Assembly (NCBI GenBank): GCA_947471745.1
Contig: CANJKZ010000172.1
Coordinates: 1,508,501-1,572,500 of the forward strand
Reading direction: 5' to 3'
Length of the DNA stretch: 64,000 bases
From: Closterium sp. Naga37s-1
Lineage: Eukaryota; Streptophyta; Zygnematophyceae; Desmidiales; Closteriaceae
The translations under genes and the position numbers were made by a program. Shown here piece by piece: positions 10,823 through 21,005 of this stretch; position 1 is the first letter of the stretch; the number at the start of each line of letters is the position of its first letter. The notes under the pieces are model-generated. The model was given only the letters and a program-made list of their open reading frames with translations, was not told the origin of the DNA and ran no database searches.

Positions 10823-12712
10823 ATGCGATGGGGCCAGCCGCAAGATTGTGCGTGGGACGAATCTGCGGTGGGCGCTGACGACGATGTGCCCGACACCGAG
10901 GCTGGCATCGAGGCCGGCACTGACACTGGCACCGACACTGGCGCCGAGGCCGGCAACACGGCAGATGTGTTTCCCGAGGGTGCCCCGGGCGGCGAGGACG
11001 ACGACGGTGTGGAGTATTGGTCGCGCGACGGACTTCCCGAGAAGCTCCCTATTCCTACGTTTCCTCCGGTTAACCGCAAGCGCCCCCACCCCTCTTCTGA
11101 GAACCGTGATTCCCGCCCCCCCTCTCCCAGGCACAAGCCGTCGCAGCATAAGCGCAACGCTTATACCGCGCAGGAGAAGCTGTAGTGGATTGGGCATGGA
11201 TGTGGCGGTGTCGCTGCGGTCATTGTCGCGCGAGTCAGGAATCCACCGCAAGTGTCTCGCGGAATGGAAGAAAGCCGCCGCCATGCTCAAGGAAGCGCAC
11301 TCAGCACGGAAGCGGATGCATGGGTGCGGGAGGTCATCGTGGTACAGGCCGATGGAGCTGAAAGTCTACGCGAGGCTTCTCGAGTGGCGCTGCAAAGGAA
11401 CTGCCGTCTCCGTCGGTCGCCTGCAGGAGTGGTCGAAGGAGTACATGAAGGTTCTGTTCCCCAACGTGAAGTGGAAGGGCAGCCAGCAGTGGTCGGAGCG
11501 GTTTCGGAAACGGTGGAATCTGAGCGTGCGCATGAAGACGAGGATTGCCCAGAAGACCGCCGAGCGTAAGTGCCGAATTCCTGTACCGTGTGCTTGTTGT
11601 GTTTTTCATTTACAGTCGTTGACTAACCACTGCCTCTTAACATTGTCCGTGTGTGCGCAGACGTCGCGGAGCTGTGCCAGTCTTTCTGGCAGTACGTTCG
11701 TGAGAAGCGGCGTGAGCGCGGCACCGAAACCCGCTGGATTATCAACGCCGACTAGACGCCGCTGTGGCTGGAGATGCCCGCCACGACTACTGTGGACGAG
11801 ACGGGCGTTCGCTCAGTGCCCATCAGGAGCGGGGGGTACCAGAAGGAACGCGTGACCGTGATGCTGGCGTGCATGGCGGACGGCGAGAAGCTCAAGCCGT
11901 GGGTTTTTTTCAAGCGCAAGACGGTGCCGAAGGGTGACTTCCCGCCAGGTAAGAATACACCACGGTCAGCAGTTGTTTGGTTTTCCAGTCGTAATAATAA
12001 CGCCAGTTTCTTGGCTGTCTCTGATATCGCAGATCTGGTCGTGGCGGTGCACCCAAACGGCTGGATGGACGCCAACGGCGTCATGCGCTGGCTCGAGGAG
12101 TGCGTCAAGCCCTTCATCCGGCCTCGGTTCGGCAGGCAGGCGAGGAGTGCCATGGTTGTCCTTGACTCCTACCGCGGTCATCTCACGGACGAAGTGAAGC
12201 AGAAGTTCGTGGACCTCGACATCGTTCCGGCGGTGATCCCGTCGGGCTGTACGGCGGAGGTACAGCCCCTCGACGTCTCGATCAACAAGTCCTTCAAAGC
12301 AAGCATCCGCCAGCAGTACCAGACCTGGTTTGAAGAGGAGGGCCAGGAGCGGCTGACGCCTGCAGGTAATAACCCCACCGTTGATCCCTAGTTGGCTGCT
12401 TCGTTTCCCGGTGTATCCTGTGCTAACACCATCTCCCACACTCTGACTTGTGGTGCAGGGAACATCAAGAAGCCGCCCCCTGCGGTGGTGCTCAGGTGGA
12501 TCTCACGGGCCTGGAAGGCCGTGCCACCAGAGCTGATCAAGAAGGCGTTCCTCACATGTGGCATCAGCAACGCGCTTGACGGCAGTGAGGACAACCTTGC
12601 CATGGCGCACAGGCGAAGCCAGCTGACCCACGAGGTCGACGTTGATGACGAGATCGTCGCCAACGGCTTCTTTGGCAACAACTGCGAGGAGCCGGAGTCT
12701 GACGACGAGTAG
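10823..12712 (+). pseudogene. pogo/Tigger-like (DDE_1) transposase, best copy T3, four exons
   Basis: Such enzymes cut and paste DNA elements through a DDE/D RNase H-fold domain after an N-terminal CENP-B-like DNA-binding domain. Exons inferred from GT-AG sites are about 10823-11565, 11661-11948, 12033-12365 and 12459-12712. Exon 1 has an acidic N-terminus, then KRNAYTAQEKL, a frameshift and TAG at 11183-11185, and resumes at GLGMDVAVSLRSLSRESGI. Catalytic Asp residues lie at 11750 (INAD), 12164 (VVLDSYRGH) and 12272 (QPLDVSINKSF), a DD35D spacing. The codon after the first Asp, normally Gln, is TAG (11753-11755). So there are two lesions and the copy is dead, although the other exons and splice sites are well kept. 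Exon 4 ends in an acidic tail, ESDDE. Confidence 0.8.
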
Positions 12713-13212
12713 ATTTCTAGTTCAGGGTTTAGGGTGCAATTCTTAATGTGTAATGAGATCATTGGTAGAGAGGCATGTGTAGATATCATGTTAGTGTAGG
12801 TAAAAATGTTTAGATTAAAAAAAAATAGTGGAACGACTACCCCCTGGGAGGAAGGGATGCGCTTATAAAAAGTACAGGCATTCTAGGGGGTGCGCTTATA
12901 ATTGAGTACCGGCCATAAGCGCATGGCTCTAGATAGAAGCGCCGGCGCCTTTAATCAGGCGGCGCTACTATCCGGGGCGATCCGGTATCGTAGGGCCTGG
13001 CAGCATCGCAACCGTGCGGTCCGGCAACCGTACGCGGTCCGGTAACTGTTTGAACATTTTCCCGTGCTTTGCACTTCAAATTCTTCCTGCTTGTAACTGT
13101 CTCGATAACTGTCTCGTCGCTTGGTGTTTCGTCCTCGCTGCAGTCATCTTCGCGTTAAGGATTTGTTACTCAGGAATGTTTATTCAACTATTCCATATCG
13201 TAACACTCCCCT
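12713..13212. other. Transposase 3' flank and probable 3' LTR of a minus-strand copia (F)
   Basis: No gene is present. Immediately beyond the end of the minus-strand RNase H fragment, the minus strand shows a polypurine tract (AATGAAGGGGAG) followed by TGTTACG starting at 13205, as expected for an LTR start. The LTR's far end was not resolved. TGCGCTTATAA occurs twice, at about 12857 and 12891. Confidence 0.45.
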
Positions 13213-13478
13213 TCATTCCTGGAGGAGCGAAGTCTTGACGCTCTTGGTTATGCCGCAGATGTTTCCGCAGTGATGATACTGCTGACGTGGCAGCTTCTTG
13301 GTGAGGAAGTCAGCTGCCATGTCACCAGTGGGGCAATAAGTCAAGATGACTTTGCCTTTGTCAACTTCGTCTTTGACGAAGAAATAGCGGAGCGCGATGT
13401 GCTTGGTGCGGTTGACGAAGCCAGGCTTGTTCGCGATTTTTATCGCGCTTTGGTTGTCGCAGTGAAGTTTGAAGCTTG
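13213..13478 (-). pseudogene. Copia RNase H C-terminal fragment, element F
   Basis: The minus-strand frame encodes LHCDNQSAIKIANKPGF, RTKHIALRYFFVKDEV and MAADFLTKKLP, then CGNICGI, ending in a TGA at 13213-13215. These are the last RNase H strands of a copia polyprotein of a family unlike A, B or D. The frame is cut at 13478/13479 by the LTR of a plus-strand element, so the rest of this element is missing. Confidence 0.8.
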
Positions 13479-13609
13479 TGTCAAACATATATGCTGCTTA
13501 TTGTGTAGGCTGTAGTGGGGTAGCCTATATGGGGTACAACCCAAATTAGGGTTTCCTACTTGTACCCATCCTGCTGCTAGTTCATTCATTCCTGTTCGTT
13601 ATTCTGACA
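13479..13609 (+). repeat. 5' LTR of a family B-type copia element (B')
   Basis: The 131-bp repeat starts TGTCA and ends TGACA, perfect 5-bp terminal inverted repeats. It contains TGTGTAGGC, GTAGTGGGGTAGCC and GGGTACAACCC words shared with the LTRs at 37023 and 37535. It is followed directly by a primer-binding site, so it is a 5' LTR. It is inserted in the RNase H region of element F. Confidence 0.8.
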
Positions 13610-13621
13610 TGGTATCAGAGC
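13610..13621 (+). promoter_or_regulatory. tRNA-iMet primer-binding site of element B'
   Basis: TGGTATCAGAGC directly abuts the LTR end and is complementary to the 3' end of initiator Met tRNA, the usual copia minus-strand primer. Confidence 0.8.
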
Positions 13622-14403
13622 AGGTCCTAGCCTAGGACCGTTTTTTTCTTTCGGGCCCACCATTACTTAGTGACCGACTGCGGTTACCGTGTTACCCCAC
13701 GCCATGCCCTGCGCTGCACCGTTAGCGCGCGCCCTGCCCTGCCCTGCCTTGCGTCACACTGCCCGTATACGCCCAGCCCTGCGTCGCGCTGCCCCGCGCA
13801 CGCCCTGCCCTGCCCCGCGTCGCGCTGCCTCGCGCACGCCCTGCCCTGTCCCGCGTCGCGCTGCCTCGCGCACGCCCTGCCCTGCCCCGCGTCGCGCTGC
13901 CCCGCGCACGCCCTGCCCTGCCCCGCGTCGCGCTGCATCGCGCACGCCCTGCCCTGCCCCGCGTCGCGATGCATCGCGCACGCCTTGCCCTGCCCCGCGT
14001 CGCGCTGCCTCGCGCACGCCCTGCCCTGCCCCGTGCCCTGCTGCCCTGCGCGTCGCGCCCTGCTGCAGCCCGCGCGTCGCGCTCTGCTGCCCCGCGCGTC
14101 ACGCTCTACTGCAGCCCGCGCGTAGCGCCCTGCTGCCCTGCGCGTCGCGCCCTACCGCCTGCCCGTTAGGCCCGCCGCGGACCCTCCCTTCGCGCCGCCG
14201 CGCCTGCCAGTTACGCCCGCTGCCGCGCCCGCCCGTTAGGCCCGCCACGGGCCCTACCTTCGCGCCGCCGCGCCTACCCGTTAGGCCCGTCACGGGCTCG
14301 CCCGTTCGCCCCTCCCGCACCTGTCCGCTACGCCCGCCGCGGGCCCGCCTCTTGCGCCCGCCGTGCTTGCGTTTTGCGCCCGCCGCGGGCCTGCACTCGC
14401 TGC
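13622..14403 (+). repeat. GC-rich leader of element B' with 36-bp tandem repeat
   Basis: From about 13780 to 14035 a 36-bp unit (beginning CCCGCGTCGCGCTGCC and ending ACGCCCTGCCCTGC) repeats about seven times with small changes. A less regular CG-rich stretch to 14403 contains CCCGCCGCGGGCC words. Family B has a comparable GC-rich repeated leader at 29938-30840. No coding function is assigned; open frames here are by-products of the 3n-bp unit. The leader is cut at 14404 by the family A LTR. Confidence 0.7.
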
Positions 14404-15223
14404 TGTTGGTGCAACCCTACGGTTTGCACTCGGCTTGTTGTCCGTGTGCGTGAATGTGTGTGTGTATGGAATGGTATGAGGGCATGGGATAATATATATT
14501 TCATGCTTATAATTGTGTGTGAATGTTGAGTCATGATGTCGAGTGTGTGTGTGGAGTCAATAGCGAGTTATCGCTAGACGCGTGTTACGCGGTCGTTTGT
14601 GTCTCGCGCGCGGTTTCTATTTTGTCGTGCGCGGTTTCTATTTTGTCCTGTGTCGAACGTTCGGCGTGTCGCAGGTGTGTGCAGCAGACCCATCAAGAAC
14701 TCAAGGATGAGTTTGTGATGAAGAGCCCGAGCCTTGGTGTCAAGCCTCAAGTGATTTCGAAGCTTGCCAAAAAGGGTACACCTCAAGATATTGAAGATAG
14801 TTACATTACTTTGTGTAGTGTAACATTTCACTTGGTGTAGGCCCTAGTGAAGGGTAGTTTCGAGACCCTTCGTGGTTGGGGACAGTGTGGCACTGTTCCA
14901 CATCACTGTACCTCGGCTCTTGGGGTTTGTAGGAGCTGGGAGTCATTCCCAACTCGTAACTCTTCCTATCTTGTGTTCTAAGACTATAGTGGCTGCCATA
15001 GTACCGTTCGTTCAAACCGACGCTGTGTCGTCAATTCTTTATCAAATCGTGCAATCTAAATTGCTAATTGTAGACGACGTAAAGACGCTCCAGATCCAAT
15101 TTGAATCAAGTCATTTGCAGCTGTGAGCAGAACGCTATCAACGTTTGAAGCCGCTGTGCAGAAATCCGTCTGTGCTCTCTATCTTTCGTTTTAGGCACAT
15201 TCAAGCCTATTGTGACTATAACA
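14404..15223 (+). repeat. LTR 1 of family A
   Basis: It begins TGTTGG and ends TAACA. It contains a TATA-like AATATATATTTC near 14492 and a duplicated GCGCGGTTTCTATTTTGTC. It differs from LTR 2 at about seven positions, including one extra A in a run near 14770, whereas LTRs 2 and 3 differ at about two. Confidence 0.9.
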
Positions 15224-15225
15224 AG

Positions 15226-15238
15226 TGGTATCAGAGCC
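15226..15238 (+). promoter_or_regulatory. tRNA-iMet primer-binding site, unit A1
   Basis: TGGTATCAGAGCC lies 2 bp after the LTR end and is complementary to the initiator Met tRNA 3' end. Confidence 0.85.
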
Positions 15239-15257
15239 CCTTGGAGCAGTTTCGACA

Positions 15258-18200
15258 ATGTCTGGACCTGAGGAAAGGGGTGGCAGAGGTGCTGGTGGCA
15301 GTGGAGAAGCTCAAGCTCAAGGCCAACCCCGTGATTCAGCCATGGCGCCCATGCAACCAAGTCTTGGCCCACCTAGGGATGAGCCTAGGGTGTTTGGGCT
15401 TGACAAGTTCAACGGTGACAACTTTGCTGAATGGTCCTTCAAGATGGAGAACATTTTTGACCACTATGACCTGCTGGAGGTGATGGAAGGAACGGAGAAG
15501 CGCCCCGAGAACGACCCGGAGAAGAGCCCGTGGGTGCGGAAGAGCGCACAAGGCTATCTCTTACTTGGGCAAGCGTTGGGGAGCAGTCAGATCCGTCACA
15601 TCAAGCCATTCCAGCGTGAACCAGAGAAAGGACCAAAGGCATGGGCTGCTCTCAAGGGTGTACATGCTCCTGCAACAGCGGCGGTAGCGGTGGTGTTGGA
15701 ACGGCAAATGGCGGCACTACGAATTGAAGAAGACGAAGCGGTTGAAGAAGGGGTGCAGAAATTCTTCGACTTGTTGACGCGGCTTGAGGGAGCTGATTTG
15801 AACTACAGTGAGCTCCAAAAGAAGACCAAGTTGCTGGCCTTACTCCCAGAGTCATGGTCCTCGCTCATCATCAACCTTAATCGCGACTTGCCCCGCCTCT
15901 CGCTTGAAGACGTGAAGCGAGCTATCCTTCAAGAGGATTTCCGCCGCCGTGAGTTGGCGAGTGCGGATGGCGCTGGGGCAGCGAGCATCGGCCGTGGATA
16001 TGGTCGAGGAAGAGGCAGAGGACGAGGGGGAGGAAGGTTTGGTGGCAGCAACTTCGGCGGAGGCCGCAGGAGTGGCGGTTACGGCAGCGACGACAAGAGC
16101 TACGGACGCGGTCGCGGCCGATTCGACGGCGAGTGTCACTATTGCCACAAGAGCGGACACATGTGGCGCGACTGCTACAAACTCCCTGATGGTTGGACCC
16201 CTGCTCAAGGCCAAGAGGGTAGAGGAGCAGGAGGAGGGAGAGGACGAGGCCGTGGAGGCCGTGGCGGTCGCGGTGGCGGAGCTGCAAACATGAAGAGCGG
16301 AGACAACGACAAGGACCCGAGCGACGATCGATACCCGGGTCTATTCTACTTCGTGTCGACGCAAGTACCGGCTGGTCCAGAGAAGGATGAAGGCTTTGAG
16401 GAGCCAGCAGCTGTGGGGAAGGTGACCCTACACCCCCTGGGCTATTGGGTGATTGATAGTGGCGCTACCTATAGCATGACACCTCGCCCGGACTTGCTCA
16501 CCGAACTCGAGCCGTCACCGGTGAAGCATGTCACATCGGCTTTGGGGCAGCGAGCAGAGGTGAAAGGCATGGGCAAGGCCATGTTCAAGGGTGCTGATGG
16601 GAAGATGGTGGGCCTCAAGAACGTGCTTTGGGTGCCCAGCCTTGCTGCAAACCTGATTTCCGTGCGGCGGTTGGCAAAGGCCGGCATGGACACGAACTCG
16701 AAGGGAGCCAAGACCTACACCGCAAGGCTTGGCGATCGAATTCTTTGGGACCTTCATGAGGACAGGGATGTCTACAACGAGATGTGGCAGATCCCAGTGG
16801 TCCCTATGCCTAAGGAGAGGCAAGTGGCAGCAAGCATCAGCACCAAGGATGGAGCGGTTGGTAGCGACGATGGCGCGAACGGTCGCGCTAAGGAGAATGA
16901 GCTCAAGAAGAGCAAACCTGGAGGGACCAGCAAGTTCAGTGAACCTAAGGAGAGTGGTGCAGCAACCAAGGAGCAGCAAAAGGGTGAGGAGAACCCAGAG
17001 GCAGCAGCGGAGGAGGACTACGGAGAGAGTATGTGGGGCGCTATTGCGAGCGCGGCATTCTCCAATCCAACTTCGGCTACGGGGGAGTGTGATTGGCTCA
17101 CCTTGCATCGGCGCATGGGGCATGTGGCCCTGCCCATCTTGCAGCAGCTAGTGAAGAATGAGATGGTTGCTGGCATACGTGTGAAGGGGGAGCCCGATGA
17201 GGTGCTTGGCTGCCCGACGTGCATTCAAGCCAAGTTCACCCGGTTTCCGTTCCCTAGTTCGGAGGCAACGGCAAAGGCACCGCTTGATGAGGTGGTGATG
17301 GACGTGGTGGCCCCCCTGAAGCTTGGAGCTGCTGGAGCTGAGTATTTTCTCACCATTGTCGACGTCTACACCCGCATGACTTGGGTGTACGTGCTGGCCA
17401 AGAAGAGCGACGTGGCTGAAACGTTGAAGACGGATTGGTTCCCGATGGTGGAGCGGCAACAAGACCGTCTAGTCAAGTCAATCCGCACCGATCGAGGGGG
17501 AGAGTTCCTGAGCAAGGAGTTTGGGTTGTGGCTGAAGAAGAATGGTATTCGGCACTCCCTCACCATGCCATACTCCCCTGCAATGAACGGCATCGCCGAG
17601 CGAGCGAACCGCACAATCACGGAGGCGGCACGCGGGTTGCTCATTGAAGCCGGGCTACCCGACTATTTCTGGCCTGATGCGGTGCGGAGCGCGTGTGTGG
17701 CCAAGAACAGAGCCTTGACTCATGTGGGAGCAGACAAATGGGTGCCCTATGTGGAGTGGCTAGGAAGGAAGCCAAAGGTGGATATGCTTCGGGTGTTCGG
17801 GTGCATGTGCATGGCGCTCGTGCCTAAGCATCTTCGGCACAACAAGCTTGGTGCCAAGGCGGTGTGGGCCGTGCACTTGGGCATGGCTCAAAACAGCAAG
17901 GGATGGCTTCTTTGGGACCCATTCACCAAGAAGTTCTTGGTGAGCAGGGACTGCAAGTTCATGGAGAACTTCATGTACAAGGATTGGAAGGCGGAGAATG
18001 AGGCGAAGATAGGCGTGCGGTTTGGGGAGGTGAAGAGTTCCGGTTTGGAGCATGTGGAGCTGCCTTTGGAGCTGAGCAGCGGCAGCACAACCACAAGGCA
18101 ATCCTCCCTTGTGAATGGGGGAGAGGAGGCCAATGATGCAGAGGAAGAAGAGGAGGAGGTGCAGCAAGTGAGCGAGCGTGCACCGTCACTCCCTTCCCGT

Positions 18201-20027
18201 ACTACGAGTGCTCCACGGATTCGAGCCACACCGCAGCAACGCCAAGGCCTTCAAGTCCCTGCAGCTGAGGAGGAAGGAAGGGGGAAGAGGAGAGTTCAAC
18301 CCCCTAATAGGCTGACCTATGATGCGCCGGGAAAGCAGGGCAAGACAGCCCTGGCCGGAGCGGCAATGATGGTCGGAGACGACGAGGAGAGTGACTACGA
18401 GGAGTGTGCCTTCGCGTTCTTCTCTCCGGTGGAGATGCCGGGAGAACCAGCAACTCTCAAGGAGGCTTTGGAGAGTAGTGATGCTGAGGAGTGGAAGAAG
18501 GCCATGGAGAGTGAGCTGAAGAGCATTGAGAAGAATGACACGTTTGAATTGGTGGAGCTACCGGAGGGGCGTACGGCGATAACGTCCAAGTGGCTCTTCA
18601 AAATCAAGTCGGATGCCGACGGCAAGATCGAGCGCTACAAGTCTAGGCTTGTAGCCAAGGGGTACCAGCAGAAGGAGAAGGTGGACTTCAAGGAGCTGTT
18701 TGCCCCTGTGGTGAAGCCGACGACGCTGCGAACCCTATTCGCGGGAGTCGCCATCAAAAGATGGGTAGTAAAGCAAATGGACATCGTAACGGCATTCCTT
18801 AACGGCATCCTTGAGGAGGAGATTTTTATGGCGCAGCCAGAGGGGTTTGATGATGGTAGTGGCAGAGTGTGGAAGCTGAAGAAGGCCCTCTATGGGCTGA
18901 AGCAGGCCCCTAGGCAATGGTACATGAAGCTGCGCGAAGTGTTGGAGGGGATCGGCTTCACTCCCTCAACGGCCGATCACTCCTTGTTCATGCTTGGCGA
19001 GGGGGAGCAGAGGAGTTTCATGGTGGTTTATGTGGATGACATCCTCATTTTCTCACCCTCTTCTGACCTTGTGAAGGAGGTGATGCTGAAGCTTCAAGAC
19101 AAGTTCAAGTGCAAGGCCCTTGGTGACGTGAGCTTCTACCTTGGGCTCCACATCGAACGAGATGTGGAGAAGCGGTGCATGCGGGTGCATCAACGAAAGT
19201 ACCTGGAGGCATTGGCTGCCAACTTTGGGCAGAGTGAAGGCCATGTGGCTACACCCTTTCCCTCTGGGTTCAAGTGTGTGAAGGGACCAGAGGAGGAGAG
19301 CGTTGGTGAAGAGGAGAGGCGCCGATTTCACTCGTTGGTGGGCAGCCTCATGTATGCGGCGGTAAACACCCGACCGGACGTCGCGTTTGCTACCGGGCAG
19401 CTGGCTAGGGTTGTGCAATGCCCTAATGAGAAGCAGGTAGCAGCTGGAATGAGGGTGGCCAAGTATCTTGGCCAAACACCGACCGTTGGGCTGCAATACT
19501 CGGCGGCGGCACAAAGGCGCCAAAAGGGCGCGGATGGTGTTGAACCCGGGCGTTTGTTCCTCACCGCCTACTCGGATGCTTCATATGCATCAGAACCAGA
19601 GGACATGACAAGTGTGGGAGGCTTCATATGCTGTGTTGGTGGAGGCCCAACTGCTTGGGAGAGCAAGAAGCAGGTTGACCAAGCTTTGAGCTCGGTGGAG
19701 TCCGAGTACATGGCACTCTTCCGTGCCGTACGGGAGATTGTGTGGCAGCGGCGTTTGTTGGCTGAATTGGGGGAGGAGCAGCAAGGACCTACCCCACTGT
19801 ACTGTGACAGCCAGGGTGCCATTGCTCTTGCTAAGAACCCTGTGTTGCATGGACTCACGAAGCACATGAGGGTGAAGTGGCATTGGACGAGGAGCATGGT
19901 AACCGCGGGTGAAGTTGAGTTGCGCTACGTGAAGACCACGGGGCAGCCGGCTGACATGATGACCAAGAGGCTGGTGGAGCAGCAGCATTGGAAGTATTGC
20001 AAGCTGGTTGGGATGGCTCTGAACTGA
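15258..20027 (+). CDS. Copia family A gag-pol polyprotein, unit A1
   Basis: The 1589-aa single-frame polyprotein carries out particle assembly, processing, integration and reverse transcription of the element. The start is the first ATG after the primer site. In order: a gag UBN2-type domain (about 40-230); an RG-rich stretch and zinc knuckle CHYCHKSGHMWRDC (from Cys293); aspartic protease DSGAT (Asp400); integrase HHCC (LHRRMGH, CPTC) and catalytic Asp682, Asp745, Glu781 with DD35E spacing; a low-complexity linker; RT with YVDD at 1258; RNase H with DAS near 1440, ESEYMAL and CDSQGA. No stop or frameshift was seen, so it may be recently active. One oddity is Ala in place of Gly after the first integrase Asp (DVVAP; unit A2 has DVVGP). 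Confidence 0.92.
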   Translation: MSGPEERGGRGAGGSGEAQAQGQPRDSAMAPMQPSLGPPRDEPRVFGLDKFNGDNFAEWSFKMENIFDHYDLLEVMEGTEKRPENDPEKSPWVRKSAQGYLLLGQALGSSQIRHIKPFQREPEKGPKAWAALKGVHAPATAAVAVVLERQMAALRIEEDEAVEEGVQKFFDLLTRLEGADLNYSELQKKTKLLALLPESWSSLIINLNRDLPRLSLEDVKRAILQEDFRRRELASADGAGAASIGRGYGRGRGRGRGGGRFGGSNFGGGRRSGGYGSDDKSYGRGRGRFDGECHYCHKSGHMWRDCYKLPDGWTPAQGQEGRGAGGGRGRGRGGRGGRGGGAANMKSGDNDKDPSDDRYPGLFYFVSTQVPAGPEKDEGFEEPAAVGKVTLHPLGYWVIDSGATYSMTPRPDLLTELEPSPVKHVTSALGQRAEVKGMGKAMFKGADGKMVGLKNVLWVPSLAANLISVRRLAKAGMDTNSKGAKTYTARLGDRILWDLHEDRDVYNEMWQIPVVPMPKERQVAASISTKDGAVGSDDGANGRAKENELKKSKPGGTSKFSEPKESGAATKEQQKGEENPEAAAEEDYGESMWGAIASAAFSNPTSATGECDWLTLHRRMGHVALPILQQLVKNEMVAGIRVKGEPDEVLGCPTCIQAKFTRFPFPSSEATAKAPLDEVVMDVVAPLKLGAAGAEYFLTIVDVYTRMTWVYVLAKKSDVAETLKTDWFPMVERQQDRLVKSIRTDRGGEFLSKEFGLWLKKNGIRHSLTMPYSPAMNGIAERANRTITEAARGLLIEAGLPDYFWPDAVRSACVAKNRALTHVGADKWVPYVEWLGRKPKVDMLRVFGCMCMALVPKHLRHNKLGAKAVWAVHLGMAQNSKGWLLWDPFTKKFLVSRDCKFMENFMYKDWKAENEAKIGVRFGEVKSSGLEHVELPLELSSGSTTTRQSSLVNGGEEANDAEEEEEEVQQVSERAPSLPSRTTSAPRIRATPQQRQGLQVPAAEEEGRGKRRVQPPNRLTYDAPGKQGKTALAGAAMMVGDDEESDYEECAFAFFSPVEMPGEPATLKEALESSDAEEWKKAMESELKSIEKNDTFELVELPEGRTAITSKWLFKIKSDADGKIERYKSRLVAKGYQQKEKVDFKELFAPVVKPTTLRTLFAGVAIKRWVVKQMDIVTAFLNGILEEEIFMAQPEGFDDGSGRVWKLKKALYGLKQAPRQWYMKLREVLEGIGFTPSTADHSLFMLGEGEQRSFMVVYVDDILIFSPSSDLVKEVMLKLQDKFKCKALGDVSFYLGLHIERDVEKRCMRVHQRKYLEALAANFGQSEGHVATPFPSGFKCVKGPEEESVGEEERRRFHSLVGSLMYAAVNTRPDVAFATGQLARVVQCPNEKQVAAGMRVAKYLGQTPTVGLQYSAAAQRRQKGADGVEPGRLFLTAYSDASYASEPEDMTSVGGFICCVGGGPTAWESKKQVDQALSSVESEYMALFRAVREIVWQRRLLAELGEEQQGPTPLYCDSQGAIALAKNPVLHGLTKHMRVKWHWTRSMVTAGEVELRYVKTTGQPADMMTKRLVEQQHWKYCKLVGMALN

Positions 20028-20060
20028 GAGAGCAACATATCCTAAGGCCAACAATCCGAG

Positions 20061-20068
20061 GGGGAGTT
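20061..20068 (+). promoter_or_regulatory. Polypurine tract, unit A1
   Basis: GAGGGGGAG (from 20059) followed by TT and the LTR TGTTGG is the plus-strand primer site. The same sequence precedes LTR 3 and the first fragment's LTR at 697. Confidence 0.75.
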
Positions 20069-20887
20069 TGTTGGTGCAACCCTACGGTTTGCACTCGGCT
20101 TGTTGTCCATGTGCGTGAATGTGTGTGTGTATGGAATGGCATGAGGGCATGGGATAATATATATTTCATGCTTATAATTGTGTGTGAATGTTGAGTCATG
20201 ATGTCGAGTGTGTGTGTCGAGTCAATAGCGAGTTATCGCTAGACGCGTGTTACGCGGTCGTTTGTGTCTCGCGCGCGGTTTCTATTTTGTCGTGCGCGGT
20301 TTCTATTTTGTCCTGTGTCGAACGTTCGGCGTGTCGCAGGTGTGTGCAGCAGACCCATCAAGAACTCAAGGATGAGTTTGTGATGAAGAGCCCGAGCCTT
20401 GGTGTCAAGCCTCAAGTGATTTCGAAGCTTGCCAAAAGGGTACACCTCAAGATATTGAAGATAGTTACATTACTTTGTGTAGTGTAACATTTCACTTGGT
20501 GTAGGCCCTAGTGAAGGGTAGTTTCGAGACCCTTCGTGGTTGGGGACAGTGTGGCACTGTTCCACATCACTGTACCTCAGCCCTTGGGGTTTGTAGGAGC
20601 TGGGAGTCATTCCCAACTCGTAACTCTTCCTATCTTGTGTTCTAAGACTATAGTGGCTGCCATAGTACCGTTCGTTCAAACCGACGCTGTGTCGTCAATT
20701 CTTTATCAAATCGTGCAATCTAAATTGCTAATTGTAGACGACGTGAAGACGCTCCAGATCCAATTTGAATCAAGTCATTTGCAGCTGTGAGCAGAACGCT
20801 ATCAACGTTTGAAGCCGCTGTGCAGAAATCCGTCTGTGCTCTCTATCTTTCGTTTTAGGCACATTCAAGCCTATTGTGACTATAACA
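20069..20887 (+). repeat. LTR 2 of family A, shared by both units
   Basis: This 819-bp LTR serves as 3' LTR of A1 and 5' LTR of A2. It is nearly identical to LTR 3 (about two differences). Confidence 0.9.
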
Positions 20888-20889
20888 AG

Positions 20890-20902
20890 TGGTATCAGAG
20901 CC
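20890..20902 (+). promoter_or_regulatory. tRNA-iMet primer-binding site, unit A2
   Basis: TGGTATCAGAGCC lies 2 bp after LTR 2, as in A1. Confidence 0.85.
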
Positions 20903-21005
20903 CCTTGGAGCAGTTTCGACAATTTCTGGACCTGAGGAAAGGGGTGGCAGAGGTGCTGGTGGCAGTGGAGAAGCTCAAGCTCAAGGCCAACCCCGTGATT
21001 CAGCC

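Larger units (their letters stand above)
14404..20887 (+). mobile_element. Copia family A, unit A1 (LTR-internal-LTR)
   Basis: The unit contains an 820-bp 5' LTR, primer-binding site, one polyprotein gene, polypurine tract and an 819-bp 3' LTR that it shares with unit A2. Left flank bases (GCTGC) and the sequence after the last LTR (ATTTC) do not match, so there is no target duplication for the array as a whole. Confidence 0.9.

Noticed and set aside
13684..14453. Long frames on both strands over the GC-rich leader
   Set aside because: The 36-bp unit is a multiple of three and keeps several frames open. It lies between an LTR/primer site and an interrupting element.
15226..15238. tRNA-like sequence
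   Set aside because: It is only the 13-base primer-binding complement of initiator tRNA, not a tRNA gene.
15225..15257. Start of the family A polyprotein upstream at the primer-binding site
   Set aside because: There is no ATG there; the frame is merely open through the primer site. ATG at 15258 or 15342 is the credible start.
16515..17123. Antisense frames of 100-200 codons inside the copia polyproteins
   Set aside because: They mirror the well-supported sense frame, recur identically in both units, and have no recognisable domains.
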